62,826 nt of DNA from Nonomuraea jiangxiensis (GCF_900099965.1 NZ_FNDJ01000045.1:1-62826); one strand, 5' to 3'. Positions 9,004 to 17,672 are shown, counted from the stretch's first letter. Notes: a model not told the origin generated them from the letters alone. A program made the numbers and translations.

Positions 9004-9087
9004 GGCGAGCTGGAAGAGGCCGATCGCCGGGCCGAGGAAGGCGACGAGATCACGCAGCCCTTGAAGGCGGCGCGGGTTGCGGGCCGG

Positions 9088-9738
9088 TCAGCCGCCCGGC
9101 CGGATCAGGCCCGACTCATAGGCCGTGATGACGGCCTGCACCCGGTCCCTGAGCCCCAGCTTGGCGAACAGGTTGCTGACGTGCGTCTTCACCGTGTGCT
9201 CGCTGACCACGAACGCCGCGGCGATCTCCGCGTTCGACAGGCCGCGCCCGAGCAGCGTGAGCGTCTCGCGTTCGCGGGCGGTGAGGAGGTCGAGCCCGGC
9301 GGGCGCCTGCCGGGGCCGCCGGGAGACCATGTCGTCGATCAGCCGGCGGGTCACGGACGGAGCGAGCAGCGAGTCCCCGTCCGCCACGACCTGCACGGCC
9401 CGTACCAGGTCGTCCCTGCGCACGTCCTTGAGCAGGAAGCCGCTCGCCCCGGCGCACAGGGCGTCGTAGACGTAGTCGTCCTGGTCGAACGTGGTCAGCA
9501 TGAGGACGCGCGTGTCGGTCTCCCCGCACACCACCCGCGCCGCCTCGATCCCGTCCATTCCCGGCATCCGGATGTCGAGGAGGAGCACCTGCGGCCGGTG
9601 CGCGCGCACGGCCTCGATCGCCGCGAACCCGTCACTCGCCTCGGCCACCACCCTCATGTCGGCCTGCGTGTCCAGGATCAGCGCGAACCCGCTGCGCACG
9701 AGCTCCTGGTCGTCGGCCACCACCACGCTGATCGTCAT
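9088..9738 (-). CDS. NarL/FixJ-type response regulator
   Basis: A 216-residue cytoplasmic transcription factor. The receiver domain (1-120) begins ISVVVADDQELVRSGFALIL, with the acidic pair DD, the phospho-acceptor Asp in VLLLDIRMPGMDG, T in MLTTFD and K in LLKDVRRDD. The C-terminal LuxR-type HTH reads LTARERETLTLLGRGLSNAE and VSEHTVKTHVSNLFAKLGLR. Its ATG overlaps the kinase stop (ATGA), so the pair is translationally coupled. The neighbouring divergent membrane protein at 11000 is a plausible target. Confidence 0.93.
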   Translation of the reverse strand: MTISVVVADDQELVRSGFALILDTQADMRVVAEASDGFAAIEAVRAHRPQVLLLDIRMPGMDGIEAARVVCGETDTRVLMLTTFDQDDYVYDALCAGASGFLLKDVRRDDLVRAVQVVADGDSLLAPSVTRRLIDDMVSRRPRQAPAGLDLLTARERETLTLLGRGLSNAEIAAAFVVSEHTVKTHVSNLFAKLGLRDRVQAVITAYESGLIRPGG

Positions 9739-10856
9739 CCGTGCACCTCCGCGAGCCCCTGCGGGAGCCATACCATGACCTGGAAGCCCCGGCCCGTGGG
9801 GGTGGGGCCGAAGACGGCGTGACCGCCGCAGGCCGCGGCCCGCTCCCTGATGCCGATGAGGCCCTGGCCGCCCCCGCCGCCGAGCGGGCCGCGGCCGTCG
9901 TCCGTCACGGTGACCCGCAGCGCGTCCCTCTCCCACACCAGCCGGACCTCGGCCGAGCGGGCTCCGGAGTGCTTGACGACGTTGGTGAGCGACTCCTGGA
10001 CGATGCGGTAGGCGGCGACCTCCACGTCGTGCGACAGCTCCAGCCGCGTACCCGTCTCGACGAGCGTCGCCTGGGAGACCCGCTCGACCAACTCGGGGAT
10101 GCGGTCCAGCGTGGGCTGCGGCCCGAGCTCGCCCTTGGCGTCCTTGAGCAGCCCCAACATGCGGCGCAACTGCCCCATCGCGTCCCGCCCGCTGGCGGCG
10201 ATCGCCTCGAACGCCGCCTCCGCGCGCTCGGGCCGGGTACGGACGGCCAGCGGCCCCGACTCCGCCTGCACCACCATCAGGCTGACCGCGTGGGCGAGGA
10301 TGTCGTGCATGTCCCTGGCGATCCGCGCGCGCTCGCGCTGGACCGCCCGCTCGGCGGCCAGCTCCCGCTCCCGTTCCAGCCGCATCGCCCGCTCCTGCAG
10401 CGTCAGCGACTGCTGCCTGGTCAGTACGGCCACCCGGCCCAGGGCGTAGGCCGCCACCCACGTCGCCATCCCGCGCACGTAGGTGTCCAGCGAACCGGCG
10501 ACGAGCAGCATCCCCGCCGCCGTGACCGCGATCGTGGCCAGCCGCAGCACGGGCGGGGACCGGTAGGCGACCGTGTAGACCGCGACCATCCAGCCGTACC
10601 AGATCGGCTGGTTGGGGCCGTCACCGATGATGTCGTAGAACGGGATCGCGATCAGGACGGCCAGCATCACCGTCACGGGGAACCGGCGCCGCAGCAGGAC
10701 GGGCAGCGAGGCCGCCAGCACGGGCAGCAGGAGCGCGGCCGGCCACGCCTGGTCGGCGGACGTGAACGGCGCGAGCTGCGCGGCGAGCACGGCCACGGTC
10801 AGGCCGAGATCGACCAGGGGAGGCGGCAGCGCGCGGAGTCGGTCCAGAAGCGCCAT
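9735..10856 (-). CDS. Sensor histidine kinase, HisKA_3 (NarL-partner) type
   Basis: A 373-residue membrane kinase partnered with the regulator downstream. The N-terminal ~150 residues hold four to five membrane helices with very short outside loops, the usual intramembrane-sensing layout. A coiled segment (LERERELAAERAVQRERARI) leads to the phospho-acceptor motif ARDMHDILAHAVSLMVVQ. The ATPase domain has NVVKHSGA (N box), DDGRG and GQGLIGIRERAAACGG. The chosen ATG at 10856 lacks a clear ribosome-binding site; an in-frame GTG at 10922 would add 22 residues. The stimulus is unknown. Confidence 0.9.
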   Translation of the reverse strand: MALLDRLRALPPPLVDLGLTVAVLAAQLAPFTSADQAWPAALLLPVLAASLPVLLRRRFPVTVMLAVLIAIPFYDIIGDGPNQPIWYGWMVAVYTVAYRSPPVLRLATIAVTAAGMLLVAGSLDTYVRGMATWVAAYALGRVAVLTRQQSLTLQERAMRLERERELAAERAVQRERARIARDMHDILAHAVSLMVVQAESGPLAVRTRPERAEAAFEAIAASGRDAMGQLRRMLGLLKDAKGELGPQPTLDRIPELVERVSQATLVETGTRLELSHDVEVAAYRIVQESLTNVVKHSGARSAEVRLVWERDALRVTVTDDGRGPLGGGGGQGLIGIRERAAACGGHAVFGPTPTGRGFQVMVWLPQGLAEVHG

Positions 10857-10999
10857 GGGGACACGTAACCACAGTGGGCGCCGGGGCACATCACCGGCGG
10901 GAGGGAGTTTCCGGCGCGGCACTGGTCCGCGGGGGCGAGGCGATGAATCCCCGCGCCCGGCGATCCCAACACCGGGGCCGGAGCCCGACCGTGGTGGGT

Positions 11000-11596
11000 A
11001 TGAACCTCACTGCCAAATCCTTCGTCCTGGCCCCTGCTCTCGTCCTGGTCTACGCCGTCATCAGCCTGCTCGACGGGCTGGACGGCACACACGGGCCGGG
11101 CCTGGCGTGGACGGCGGGCCATCTCGCCTTCCTCGCCGCCCTCGCGTTGTTCGTGCCGCTCGTCGTGGAGCTCGCCCGCCGGGCGCCGTACCGGCGGACG
11201 GGGCTGGCGATCGCCGCGTTCGCGCTGGTGGGCGTGGCGGCCGGCGCCGCCCAGTTCGTCATCGACGTCGTCGTCGGGTTCGCCGCGGCCGACCGCGCCG
11301 GGATGGGCGTGCTCTTCGACCAGATCCAGGCCGTCCCGGGGGTGGAGCCCGTCGTCTACACGATCGTGCCCACGTTCTTCTACGCCGGCCTCGCCGTGCT
11401 CGTCATCCTGCAGGCCACCGCCGGGCGGGTGGGCTGGTGGAGCCCGGCACTGGTCGTGGTCGGCGTCGCCGTCGTGGCCGTCAACCGGGACCTGCTGCTG
11501 CTCAGCGCGGTGCTGAACATCGTGGGGCTGGCTCCGCTGGGCCGGCGGCCCGAGCCCGCCAGGCCCGCCGCGGAGTCGCGCGTCGCCGCACTGTGA
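11000..11596 (+). CDS. Integral membrane protein, function unknown
   Basis: A 198-residue protein with about six membrane helices (VLAPALVLVYAVISLLDGL, AGHLAFLAALALFVPLVVEL, LAIAAFALVGVAAGAAQFVI, and others). No family is recognised with confidence. The start MNLTAKSF is chosen because the hydrophobic part begins there; the open frame extends 42 codons upstream without support. It is divergent from the NarL-type kinase gene (143 nt apart), so it may be that system's regulated gene; this is inferred from position only. Confidence 0.72.
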   Translation: MNLTAKSFVLAPALVLVYAVISLLDGLDGTHGPGLAWTAGHLAFLAALALFVPLVVELARRAPYRRTGLAIAAFALVGVAAGAAQFVIDVVVGFAAADRAGMGVLFDQIQAVPGVEPVVYTIVPTFFYAGLAVLVILQATAGRVGWWSPALVVVGVAVVAVNRDLLLLSAVLNIVGLAPLGRRPEPARPAAESRVAAL

Positions 11597-11726
11597 TCTG
11601 GCCGGGCCGGCCGGCGGGCGGCGGCTGCCACTCCGCAGCCGCCGCGCGGGAGTAGGACCCTGCTCCCATGTCCGGTTCCTCCTTCGGGGGGAGGCTTCGC
11701 CGGATTCCGCGGGCGAGGGTGGAAGC

Positions 11727-13568
11727 ATGATCTTCACGACCTTCACCGGCGTGGTGGCGAGTCTCGTCCTCTCCGCGACGCTGCTGCCCGCCGCTCCACC
11801 GGTCCAGGCCCTTGAAGCCGTCCAGGCCTTTGAAGCCGTCCAGGGCCGGTCCTCGCTGGAGCAGCCGCATGAGTGCGCCCGCGCCGTGGCCCGGTGCGAC
11901 GGCACGCTGGCGGTGCCGCTGGACTGGAGCGATCCCTCCTCCGAGCGCATCGAGGTCGCCTTCGCCTGGATCCCGGCGCCGCGAGGCGCCACCGGTACGA
12001 TCCTCGCCAACCCCGGCGGCCCGCTGCCCGCGCTGCCCGACCTGCCCCGCATCCAGCAGGCGCTCGGCCCCGCCCTCGACCACCAGAACCTCCTCGTCGT
12101 CGACCCGCGCGGGCTGGGCAGGTCCTCACCGCTGCTCTGCCCGGGCCTGAACCTCGTCGAGCCGGACACGATCGCGGCCTGCGCGGCTCATCTCGGCTCA
12201 CGTGCCCGCTTCTTCACGGCCGACCAGGCGGTGCACGACATGGACGCGGTACGGCGGGCGCTCGGCGCGGGCCCGGTCACCTTCTACGGCAGGTCCTACG
12301 GCACCGCCTACGCCCAGGCGTACGCCGCCCGCCACCCCGAGGGTCTGGCCGCGGCGTTCCTGGACAGCACGATGGTCACCTCGGCGGACGGGTACGCGTT
12401 GTGGCCCCTGCGGTCCCGCCCCGACCTGCTCGACGTCGTCTGTGACCGGTCGCCGGCCTGCCGCGCGCTGCCGGGCGATGCCCGCCGCACCCACGCGCGG
12501 CTGGTGGCCCGGCTGCGCGAGCATCCCGACCCCGAGGTTCCCCTCATCACGCTCACGAGCATGGACAGAATGGCCGAGCCGGTGGTCGGACGGGAGCTGA
12601 ACGCCGCCGCCACCGCCTACCTCGCCGGCGATCCGGCGCCGCTGCGGCGGCTGGCCCGAGTGATGACCAGCCCTCCCGCCCAGCCGATCGAGGGGCCGGA
12701 GTGGGCCGGGTACCTGGCCTACCGGTGCGGCGACGGCGGCTTCCCCTTCGACCGGGACGCGGACCCGGCCGAGCGGCTGGACCAGTTGGAGCGATACTTC
12801 CTGCGCGAGCGGCCGCTGGCCCCGTACACGCCTGCCGACCTGGGGCTGGACCTGCGCAAGGGCCTGGAATTCTGCGTGAACTGGCCGACGCCGCGCCGCA
12901 GCCCGGTGCTGCCGCCGGGCGCGGACCTGCCCGACGTGCCGGTCATGGTGGTCGGCGGCGACTTCGACACGCACACGCCGGCGGAGGTGAGCGCGGCGAT
13001 GCGGGTCTTCCCCGATGCGACGTTCGTCCGGGTCCCGTTCGGCACGCACAGCCTCTCCGGGGCAAGTGGCGAGATGGGCGATTGCGTACGTGCGGCGCTG
13101 CGCTCGTTCGTGACCGATCACCGGGTGCCGCGGATGCGGTGCACCGCGGAGAACTATCGCGCGCTCGGGGCGTTCCCCCGGTCGCTGGACGAGGTGGCGC
13201 CGGTGCCCGCGGCAGGGCTGGACGCGGAGCGGCGGCGGCTGCTCGGGGCCGCCTTCGCCACCGCCGCCGACGCGGTCGCCCGCCGCAACCCCTACAACTT
13301 CCTCCACGGCCGGCTGGCGGACCAGCCGGGGCTGCGGGGCGGGCGCGTCACCTTCGGGGCCGGGTCCATCACGCTGGACGGGGCCGCCTTCGTGCCCGGG
13401 GTGGCGGTGAGCGGGCAGATCACGCTCACCCCGGAAGGCAGGGCCACGGCCTCCCTCAGCCTTCCGCGACCCGACGGGCCGGCGTACCGGGTGGAACTGG
13501 CGTGGGAGGCGTTCACCGCGGACGACCGGCCCCCGCTGTCGGGCACCTTCAACGGCACACCCTTCTGA
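11727..13568 (+). CDS. Secreted alpha/beta hydrolase, tripeptidyl-aminopeptidase-like (S33 family type)
   Basis: A 613-residue exported hydrolase. The signal peptide is MIFTTFTGVVASLVLSATLL. After the mature start come ECARAVARCDGTLAVPLDW, the usual opening of this actinobacterial family, the oxyanion region ILANPGGP, VVDPRGLGRSS, and the nucleophile elbow GRSYGTAYAQAY. The acid is probably the Asp in VVGGDFDTHTP and the base the His in PFGTHSL. Family members release N-terminal tripeptides or hydrolyse esters; the substrate here is unknown. Just after the signal peptide an 18-nt unit is repeated twice (11802-11837), giving VQALEA and VQAFEA. It is monocistronic. Confidence 0.85.
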   Translation: MIFTTFTGVVASLVLSATLLPAAPPVQALEAVQAFEAVQGRSSLEQPHECARAVARCDGTLAVPLDWSDPSSERIEVAFAWIPAPRGATGTILANPGGPLPALPDLPRIQQALGPALDHQNLLVVDPRGLGRSSPLLCPGLNLVEPDTIAACAAHLGSRARFFTADQAVHDMDAVRRALGAGPVTFYGRSYGTAYAQAYAARHPEGLAAAFLDSTMVTSADGYALWPLRSRPDLLDVVCDRSPACRALPGDARRTHARLVARLREHPDPEVPLITLTSMDRMAEPVVGRELNAAATAYLAGDPAPLRRLARVMTSPPAQPIEGPEWAGYLAYRCGDGGFPFDRDADPAERLDQLERYFLRERPLAPYTPADLGLDLRKGLEFCVNWPTPRRSPVLPPGADLPDVPVMVVGGDFDTHTPAEVSAAMRVFPDATFVRVPFGTHSLSGASGEMGDCVRAALRSFVTDHRVPRMRCTAENYRALGAFPRSLDEVAPVPAAGLDAERRRLLGAAFATAADAVARRNPYNFLHGRLADQPGLRGGRVTFGAGSITLDGAAFVPGVAVSGQITLTPEGRATASLSLPRPDGPAYRVELAWEAFTADDRPPLSGTFNGTPF

Positions 13569-13590
13569 CCCGGTTACGAGGCTGTGTGGG

Positions 13591-13637
13591 TCGTTGTACG
13601 CATTCGCCCCCAGTGCGCCTTTCTCCACAGAAAAGGA
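13591..13637 (+). promoter_or_regulatory. Conserved 47-nt leader element with hairpin, copy 1
   Basis: TCGTTGTACGCATT, two variable bases, then a 31-nt block containing CCAGTGCGCCTTTCTCC and ACAGAAAAGGA. The same 47 nt (two differences) occurs on the minus strand at 32020-32066, upstream of the related gene there. It contains CCTTTCTCCACAGAAAAGG, an inverted repeat with one bulged base. Weaker similarity continues to the start codon 67 nt further on. It could be a promoter/operator or a structured 5' leader. Confidence 0.6.
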
Positions 13638-13703
13638 TGAATCGCCTATTTAGGTTGAAAACGCACCAAAAGTTGATGCGCACACCGCACAAGGGGACCT
13701 GAC

Positions 13704-13799
13704 ATGAACACGATCACACGAGACCTCGCCACCGGCCACCGCCGGTGGATCGCCTCCTTCGGCTTCGACCGAGGCCGGGTCCTCCTCTCCGTGGGGTGA
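13704..13799 (+). pseudogene. Truncated relic of the small secreted-protein gene at 31627-31956
   Basis: A 31-codon frame starting MNTITRDLATG. The first ten codons match the start of the minus-strand gene at 31956 (MNTITRHLAT). The next part (GHRRWIASFGFDRG) matches its later segment GHRWRIVSFEYARRHGF, as if about 60 codons in between, including the signal peptide, were deleted. The final residues are unrelated. The leader upstream is conserved with the other copy. It ends 5 nt before the STAS gene start, so it might still be translated as a leader peptide for that gene. Confidence 0.6.
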
Positions 13800-13804
13800 T
13801 CGTG

Positions 13805-14134
13805 ATGCCGTTGTCAGCATGGGTGAGGCAGGAGTCCGGCCGTGGCGTCGTGGCGCTGTCCGGCGAACTGGACATCGCGTCGGCCTCCTGCCTGGCGGAC
13901 GCGGTCGGTGTCGCGTTGCGAGGCGGCCGGCGCGACCTGGTGGTCGATGTGGCCCGGCTGGGTTTCTGCGACTCCGAAGGGCTGGAGGCGCTGCTGAGGA
14001 TCCAGGACGACGTCACGGGCGAGGGCGGCACGATGACGCTGACCCATGTGCACGGCAGGATACGCCGGGTCATGGAGCTGACGGGGCTGGCCTCCGCGTT
14101 CACGATCGTCCCCGAGCAGCGGACGGCTCTCTGA
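13805..14134 (+). CDS. STAS-domain protein, anti-anti-sigma factor type
   Basis: A 109-residue single-domain protein. ESGRGVVALSGELDIASA and VVDVARLGFCDSEGLEALLR are the SpoIIAA-like STAS hallmarks; the Ser in CDSEG is the position phosphorylated by anti-sigma kinases in the family. It would bind such a kinase and free a sigma factor, but no anti-sigma or sigma gene lies beside it. The ATG at 13805 is chosen; an in-frame GTG (13799) is also possible. Its transcription may depend on the conserved leader and relic gene immediately upstream. Confidence 0.82.
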   Translation: MPLSAWVRQESGRGVVALSGELDIASASCLADAVGVALRGGRRDLVVDVARLGFCDSEGLEALLRIQDDVTGEGGTMTLTHVHGRIRRVMELTGLASAFTIVPEQRTAL

Positions 14135-14150
14135 AGGGTGCGCTGACGGT

Positions 14151-14504
14151 TCACCGCATCTGGTCCCACGGGATGGCGTCGATGCGCTCGATGTGCTCCT
14201 CGCCCCACTCTCCCAGTGGGGCCATCGCGGCGTTGAGCGACTGGCCGAAGTCGGTGAGCGAGTACTCCACCTTCGGCGGGACCTGGTGATACACCTCGCG
14301 ATGCAGCAGCCCGGTCACCTCCATCTCCCGCAACTGCAGGATCAGCACCCGCTCGCTGATGCCGGGGACCGCGCGCCGTAACTCCCCGAAGCGCAAGGGA
14401 CCCTCCTGCAGCGCGAACAGGATCAATCCCTTCCATTTGCCTCCCATGACAGCGATGGCAGCGTCGAGACCGCAGGTGAATGTCCGTTTCCTGGTTTCCG
14501 TCAC
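14151..14504 (-). CDS. HxlR-family transcriptional regulator
   Basis: A 117-residue winged-helix regulator. TCGLDAAIAVMGGKWKGLIL, LRFGELRRAVPGISERVLI, LREMEVTGLLHREVY and VEYSLTDFGQSL are the HxlR/DUF24 signature blocks. The first Cys (near residue 11) is where redox- or electrophile-sensing members carry the sensor cysteine, so thiol sensing is possible. The GTG at 14504 is the start. It is divergent from the imine-reductase-like gene, with a strong inverted repeat between them, so it probably controls that gene and itself. Confidence 0.9.
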   Translation of the reverse strand: MTETRKRTFTCGLDAAIAVMGGKWKGLILFALQEGPLRFGELRRAVPGISERVLILQLREMEVTGLLHREVYHQVPPKVEYSLTDFGQSLNAAMAPLGEWGEEHIERIDAIPWDQMR

Positions 14505-14515
14505 CCACTCATACT

Positions 14516-14564
14516 GACATTTCCTTCAGTACCCGACAAAAATGTAGGTACTTGAAGGAATGTC
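14516..14564. promoter_or_regulatory. HxlR-type operator, long inverted repeat
   Basis: GACATTTCCTTCAGTACC (14516-14533) and GGTACTTGAAGGAATGTC (14547-14564) are inverted copies, each 18 nt, differing only by a single-base shift. They frame an A/T-rich 13-nt centre in the 127-nt gap between the divergent HxlR and reductase genes. The layout fits a pair of dimer sites covering both promoters. Confidence 0.8.
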
Positions 14565-14631
14565 TGTGCTGCAGCCAGCATGAACAAGGCGCCGCGCCTC
14601 ACTCCCTTATCCCTGTGGCTGGAGTACGCAT

Positions 14632-15522
14632 ATGACCGAGAACAATCCGACCCCGGTGACCGTCATCGGCCTGGGCTCGATGGGCCGGGCACTGGCCGAG
14701 GCCCTCGTCCATGCCGGGCACCCGACCACTGTCTGGAACAGAACCGCCGCCAAGGCCGCCCCCCTCATCGCCATGGGCGCCGAGCGGGCCGAGGCCGTCG
14801 AGGACGCGGTGGCGGCCAGTCCCCTGGTCCTCACCTGCCTGACCACCTTCGACGACACGCTCTCGGCGCTGCGGCCCGCCGCCCCGGCGCTGCGCGGGCG
14901 GGCCCTGGTCACCCTCAACAGCGGGTCCCCGGCCGGCGCCCGTGAGACGGCCGCCTGGACCGTCGGTCAGGGCGCCCGGTTCCTGGCCGGGGCGGTCAAG
15001 AACGTGCCGTCAGCCGTGGGGCTACCGGACACCCTGCTCTACTACAGCGGCGACAGGACCGTCTTCGACGAGTTCGAGACGACCCTGAAGGTGCTGGGCG
15101 GCGACACCGTACACCTCGGGGACGAGAGCGACCTCGCCGCCCTGTACGAGATGGCGGTGGGCGCCATGCTGCTGCCCGCACTCGTCGGCTTCTTCCAGGG
15201 CGCCGCCGCCCTCCAGGCGCGCGGGCTCCAGGTGGCCTCCATGGTGCGGTTCGCGGGCAAGTGGCTGGACATGATCAAGTCCCTGCTGCCGATCTACGCC
15301 CGCGAGATCGACAGCGGCGACTACACCGACGCCGCCTCCTCGGTGAACCTCTTCCTCGCCGGAGCGGCCCACGACGAGGACCTGACCAGGGAGACGAACG
15401 TCGACACGACCTGGCTCGCCCCCCTGAACGACCTGGTGGCACGGGCCGCCGCGGCGGGCCACGGCGACCACAGCGTCACCGCCCTCACCGAAGTGCTCAG
15501 AACGACGCCGCGGCACTCGTGA
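14632..15522 (+). CDS. NADP-dependent reductase, imine-reductase / 6-phosphogluconate-dehydrogenase-like
   Basis: A 296-residue cytoplasmic oxidoreductase. The N-terminal Rossmann fold has VTVIGLGSMGRALAEALV and TTVWNRTAAKAAPL; R of WNRT usually contacts the NADP phosphate. A long helix and helical C-terminal domain follow (LYEMAVGAMLLPALVGFFQG). This layout matches the beta-hydroxyacid dehydrogenase/imine reductase superfamily, which reduces imines or small ketones. The usual Lys of hydroxyacid dehydrogenases is not evident, which favours the imine-reductase-like branch. It is divergent from the HxlR gene and probably induced through it. Confidence 0.83.
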   Translation: MTENNPTPVTVIGLGSMGRALAEALVHAGHPTTVWNRTAAKAAPLIAMGAERAEAVEDAVAASPLVLTCLTTFDDTLSALRPAAPALRGRALVTLNSGSPAGARETAAWTVGQGARFLAGAVKNVPSAVGLPDTLLYYSGDRTVFDEFETTLKVLGGDTVHLGDESDLAALYEMAVGAMLLPALVGFFQGAAALQARGLQVASMVRFAGKWLDMIKSLLPIYAREIDSGDYTDAASSVNLFLAGAAHDEDLTRETNVDTTWLAPLNDLVARAAAAGHGDHSVTALTEVLRTTPRHS

Positions 15523-15555
15523 GCCTGACGCGGGCGAGCCCGGACGTGCCCGTCG

Positions 15556-16707
15556 TCAGGACATCTGCCTCGGCCACCAGGACGGCGTCAGGGCCATCGT
15601 GGCGAGGTTGCGGGCGATCTGGTTGGTGTCGGTGTCCTGCACGTTACTGAGCACGACCACCACGATGTCGTCATCGGGCAGGTACATGTTGCTCGCCGCG
15701 TAACCTTCGAGAAGACCCGGGTGATAGCGGAGACGGTGCCCGTGGAGCCGGTCGACGAGCCAGCCGAAGGCGTACGCGCTCGACGGCAGGTTGAGGCAGC
15801 CGGCGGCGGGGCACGGCGCCTGCGGCGTGAACGCCTGCTCGACGGTGGCGGCTGGCGCGACCTCGGCCGCGCCGAACGCCCGGTCCCAGCGGGCGATGTC
15901 GTCGACGGTGGAGTAGATGCCGGTCGCGGAGAACGCCTGGGAGCCGTTGATGGGCTCAGCCGGTGATCCGAGCGTGAGGTATCCCTTCGCGTAGCCCGCG
16001 GGCGGGTTTCCCCTGCTGTAGCCGGTGTGCCGGAGGTTCAGCGGGCCGGTGATCTCATTGTGCAGCACGGTCCCGTACGGCTGGCGCGTCACCGCCTGGA
16101 TGACCGCCCCGGCCAGGATGTAGCCGGAGTTGCTGTACTTCCAGCTGGTGCCGGGCTTGAAGTCCAGTGGCTCGTGCACGAACCGCTGGATGAGCGCCCG
16201 GGTCGTGGTCGGCTGCGACAGCTCGCGATAGAAGTCGGGCAGCCCCTGGATGTCGGGGATGCCGGAGGTGTGCGTGAGGGTTTCGCGGATCGTGATGGTC
16301 CGCCACGCCGTCGGGCAGCGCTTGAGGTAGGCCGGGACGAGGTACGGGCAGACCGGGTCGTCCAGGCCGAGCAACCCCTGGTCGCGCAGCTTCAGCACGA
16401 CCATCGAGGTGAACTGCTTGGTGACCGAGGCGATGCGGAAGACCGTGTCCGGCCGGTTGGGAATGCCCCTCTCCTCGTCGGCGGCCCCGGCGGCGGTGCG
16501 TACCAGAACCTCGCCGCGCCGCACCACCAGCGCCGCGCCGGTGAATCGCCCCGTCGCGGCCAGGTCTCGCAGATACGTCCGCATCGCCCCGGCGGGATCG
16601 TCCGTGACGGCGGACGTGGCGATGGCAGGGGTGGCCACGGGCGTGGCCGCGCAGGTCAGCGTGGCGCCGATCGCGAGCAGCCAGGCAATATTACGATATT
16701 TGGACAT
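15556..16707 (-). CDS. Secreted serine hydrolase, beta-lactamase class C / D-Ala-D-Ala carboxypeptidase type
   Basis: A 383-residue exported protein. The signal peptide is MSKYRNIAWLLAIGATLTCA with cleavage near AIA. The three penicillin-binding motifs are ASVTKQF (SxxK), KYSNSGY (YxN) and YHPGLLEGY (HxG). LTHTSGIPDI and ARWDRAFG are also typical of the family. Two Cys pairs (DPVCPYLVP with KRCPT; APCPAAGC) may form disulfides, fitting an outside location. The ATG at 16707 is preceded by GGGGGAG; the open frame reaches 16839 without a signal. Cell-wall peptidase or esterase activity is likely but undetermined. It is convergent with the reductase gene. Confidence 0.86.
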   Translation of the reverse strand: MSKYRNIAWLLAIGATLTCAATPVATPAIATSAVTDDPAGAMRTYLRDLAATGRFTGAALVVRRGEVLVRTAAGAADEERGIPNRPDTVFRIASVTKQFTSMVVLKLRDQGLLGLDDPVCPYLVPAYLKRCPTAWRTITIRETLTHTSGIPDIQGLPDFYRELSQPTTTRALIQRFVHEPLDFKPGTSWKYSNSGYILAGAVIQAVTRQPYGTVLHNEITGPLNLRHTGYSRGNPPAGYAKGYLTLGSPAEPINGSQAFSATGIYSTVDDIARWDRAFGAAEVAPAATVEQAFTPQAPCPAAGCLNLPSSAYAFGWLVDRLHGHRLRYHPGLLEGYAASNMYLPDDDIVVVVLSNVQDTDTNQIARNLATMALTPSWWPRQMS

Positions 16708-16943
16708 TTTCTCCCCCGGTAACGTGCCGCTTCTCCCCTGAAATTCGGGCATCTTCCCGAATCGGACGAAAAGCGCCTTCGAGAATGTCTGGCAGGCCAT
16801 TCTCCCGGGGGGCTTGTTCTCCATTCGCCGGAGCGGCAAACGGCCGTCGAAGCCCTTTTTCCCTTCTCATATCCTGATCTGTTGGCACCGCTCGGAAATT
16901 ACTGACCACCCAAGCGAAATGTCGGCTTCGCGCCCCGGCCCCG

Positions 16944-17672
16944 TCAAGGGATCGAGATGTCGAGGTCGGTGCTCGTGACCGTGAGAACGCCGTCGATGTC
17001 CATGAGCGCGGTGGCGAGCTCGTCGAGAGGCCCCGCCCCCTGTACGAGGAGCCAGATCGAGATGATCTGGCGGTCGGGCCGGTCACGTTCGCGTTCCACG
17101 GTCAGCTCGGCGATGGCGAAGCCCCGGTCGGTGCAGGTGGACAGCACCCGCCGGAGCGCGCCCTGGCGGTCGAGATAGGTCAGATGCAGGGGCGACTGGG
17201 TGTACTTCGAGCGAGGCAGCCGACTGACCAGCGGAGGGAAGGCGAACACGACCAGGTAGTGGCCGGCGGTCACGGCGACGGCGAGCAGCCACAGGCCGGC
17301 TCCGGCCGCCATCCCGACCGCGCAGGTCAGCCACACCACCGCGGCGGTGGTCAGGCCGCGTACCGCGTCCCGCCGGACGAAGATCAGGCCGGCGCCGATG
17401 AACCCGATCCCGGACACGATCTGCGCGGCGACCCGGGAGGGGTCGAGGACCACGTCATCCCCCAGCACGTCGGCGAAACCGTACTTGGAGACCAGCGTCA
17501 TCAGGGCCGCGGCGAAGCCGACCAGCGTGTGGGTGCGCAACCCGGCGCTCTTGTGCCGGATCTCCCGCTCCAGCCCGATCGCGGCCGACAGCAGCAGGGC
17601 CAGGCCCAACTCTCCCAGCTGGACCCATCCCTGGCCCGCGAACCCACCGGCGGCGGCCGCCATCACTTCCAT
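16944..17672 (-). CDS. MgtC/SapB family membrane protein
   Basis: A 242-residue protein. The membrane domain (1-145) carries family motifs LLLSAAIGLEREIRHKSAGL, RVAAQIVSGIGFIGAGLIF and AVRGLTTAAVVW. A cytoplasmic ACT-like tail follows from about residue 150 (LHLTYLDRQGALRRVLST onwards). Family members aid growth at low magnesium or in acid and modulate the F-type ATPase in pathogens; in soil bacteria the role is unclear. The ATG at 17672 has GGGAAGG 8 nt upstream. It is divergent from the large protease gene. Confidence 0.88.
   Translation of the reverse strand: MEVMAAAAGGFAGQGWVQLGELGLALLLSAAIGLEREIRHKSAGLRTHTLVGFAAALMTLVSKYGFADVLGDDVVLDPSRVAAQIVSGIGFIGAGLIFVRRDAVRGLTTAAVVWLTCAVGMAAGAGLWLLAVAVTAGHYLVVFAFPPLVSRLPRSKYTQSPLHLTYLDRQGALRRVLSTCTDRGFAIAELTVERERDRPDRQIISIWLLVQGAGPLDELATALMDIDGVLTVTSTDLDISIP

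Noticed and set aside
11802..11845. 18-nt duplication encoding VQALEA/VQAFEA
   Set aside because: Lies in the variable linker after a signal peptide, where small repeats are common; no functional meaning can be supported.
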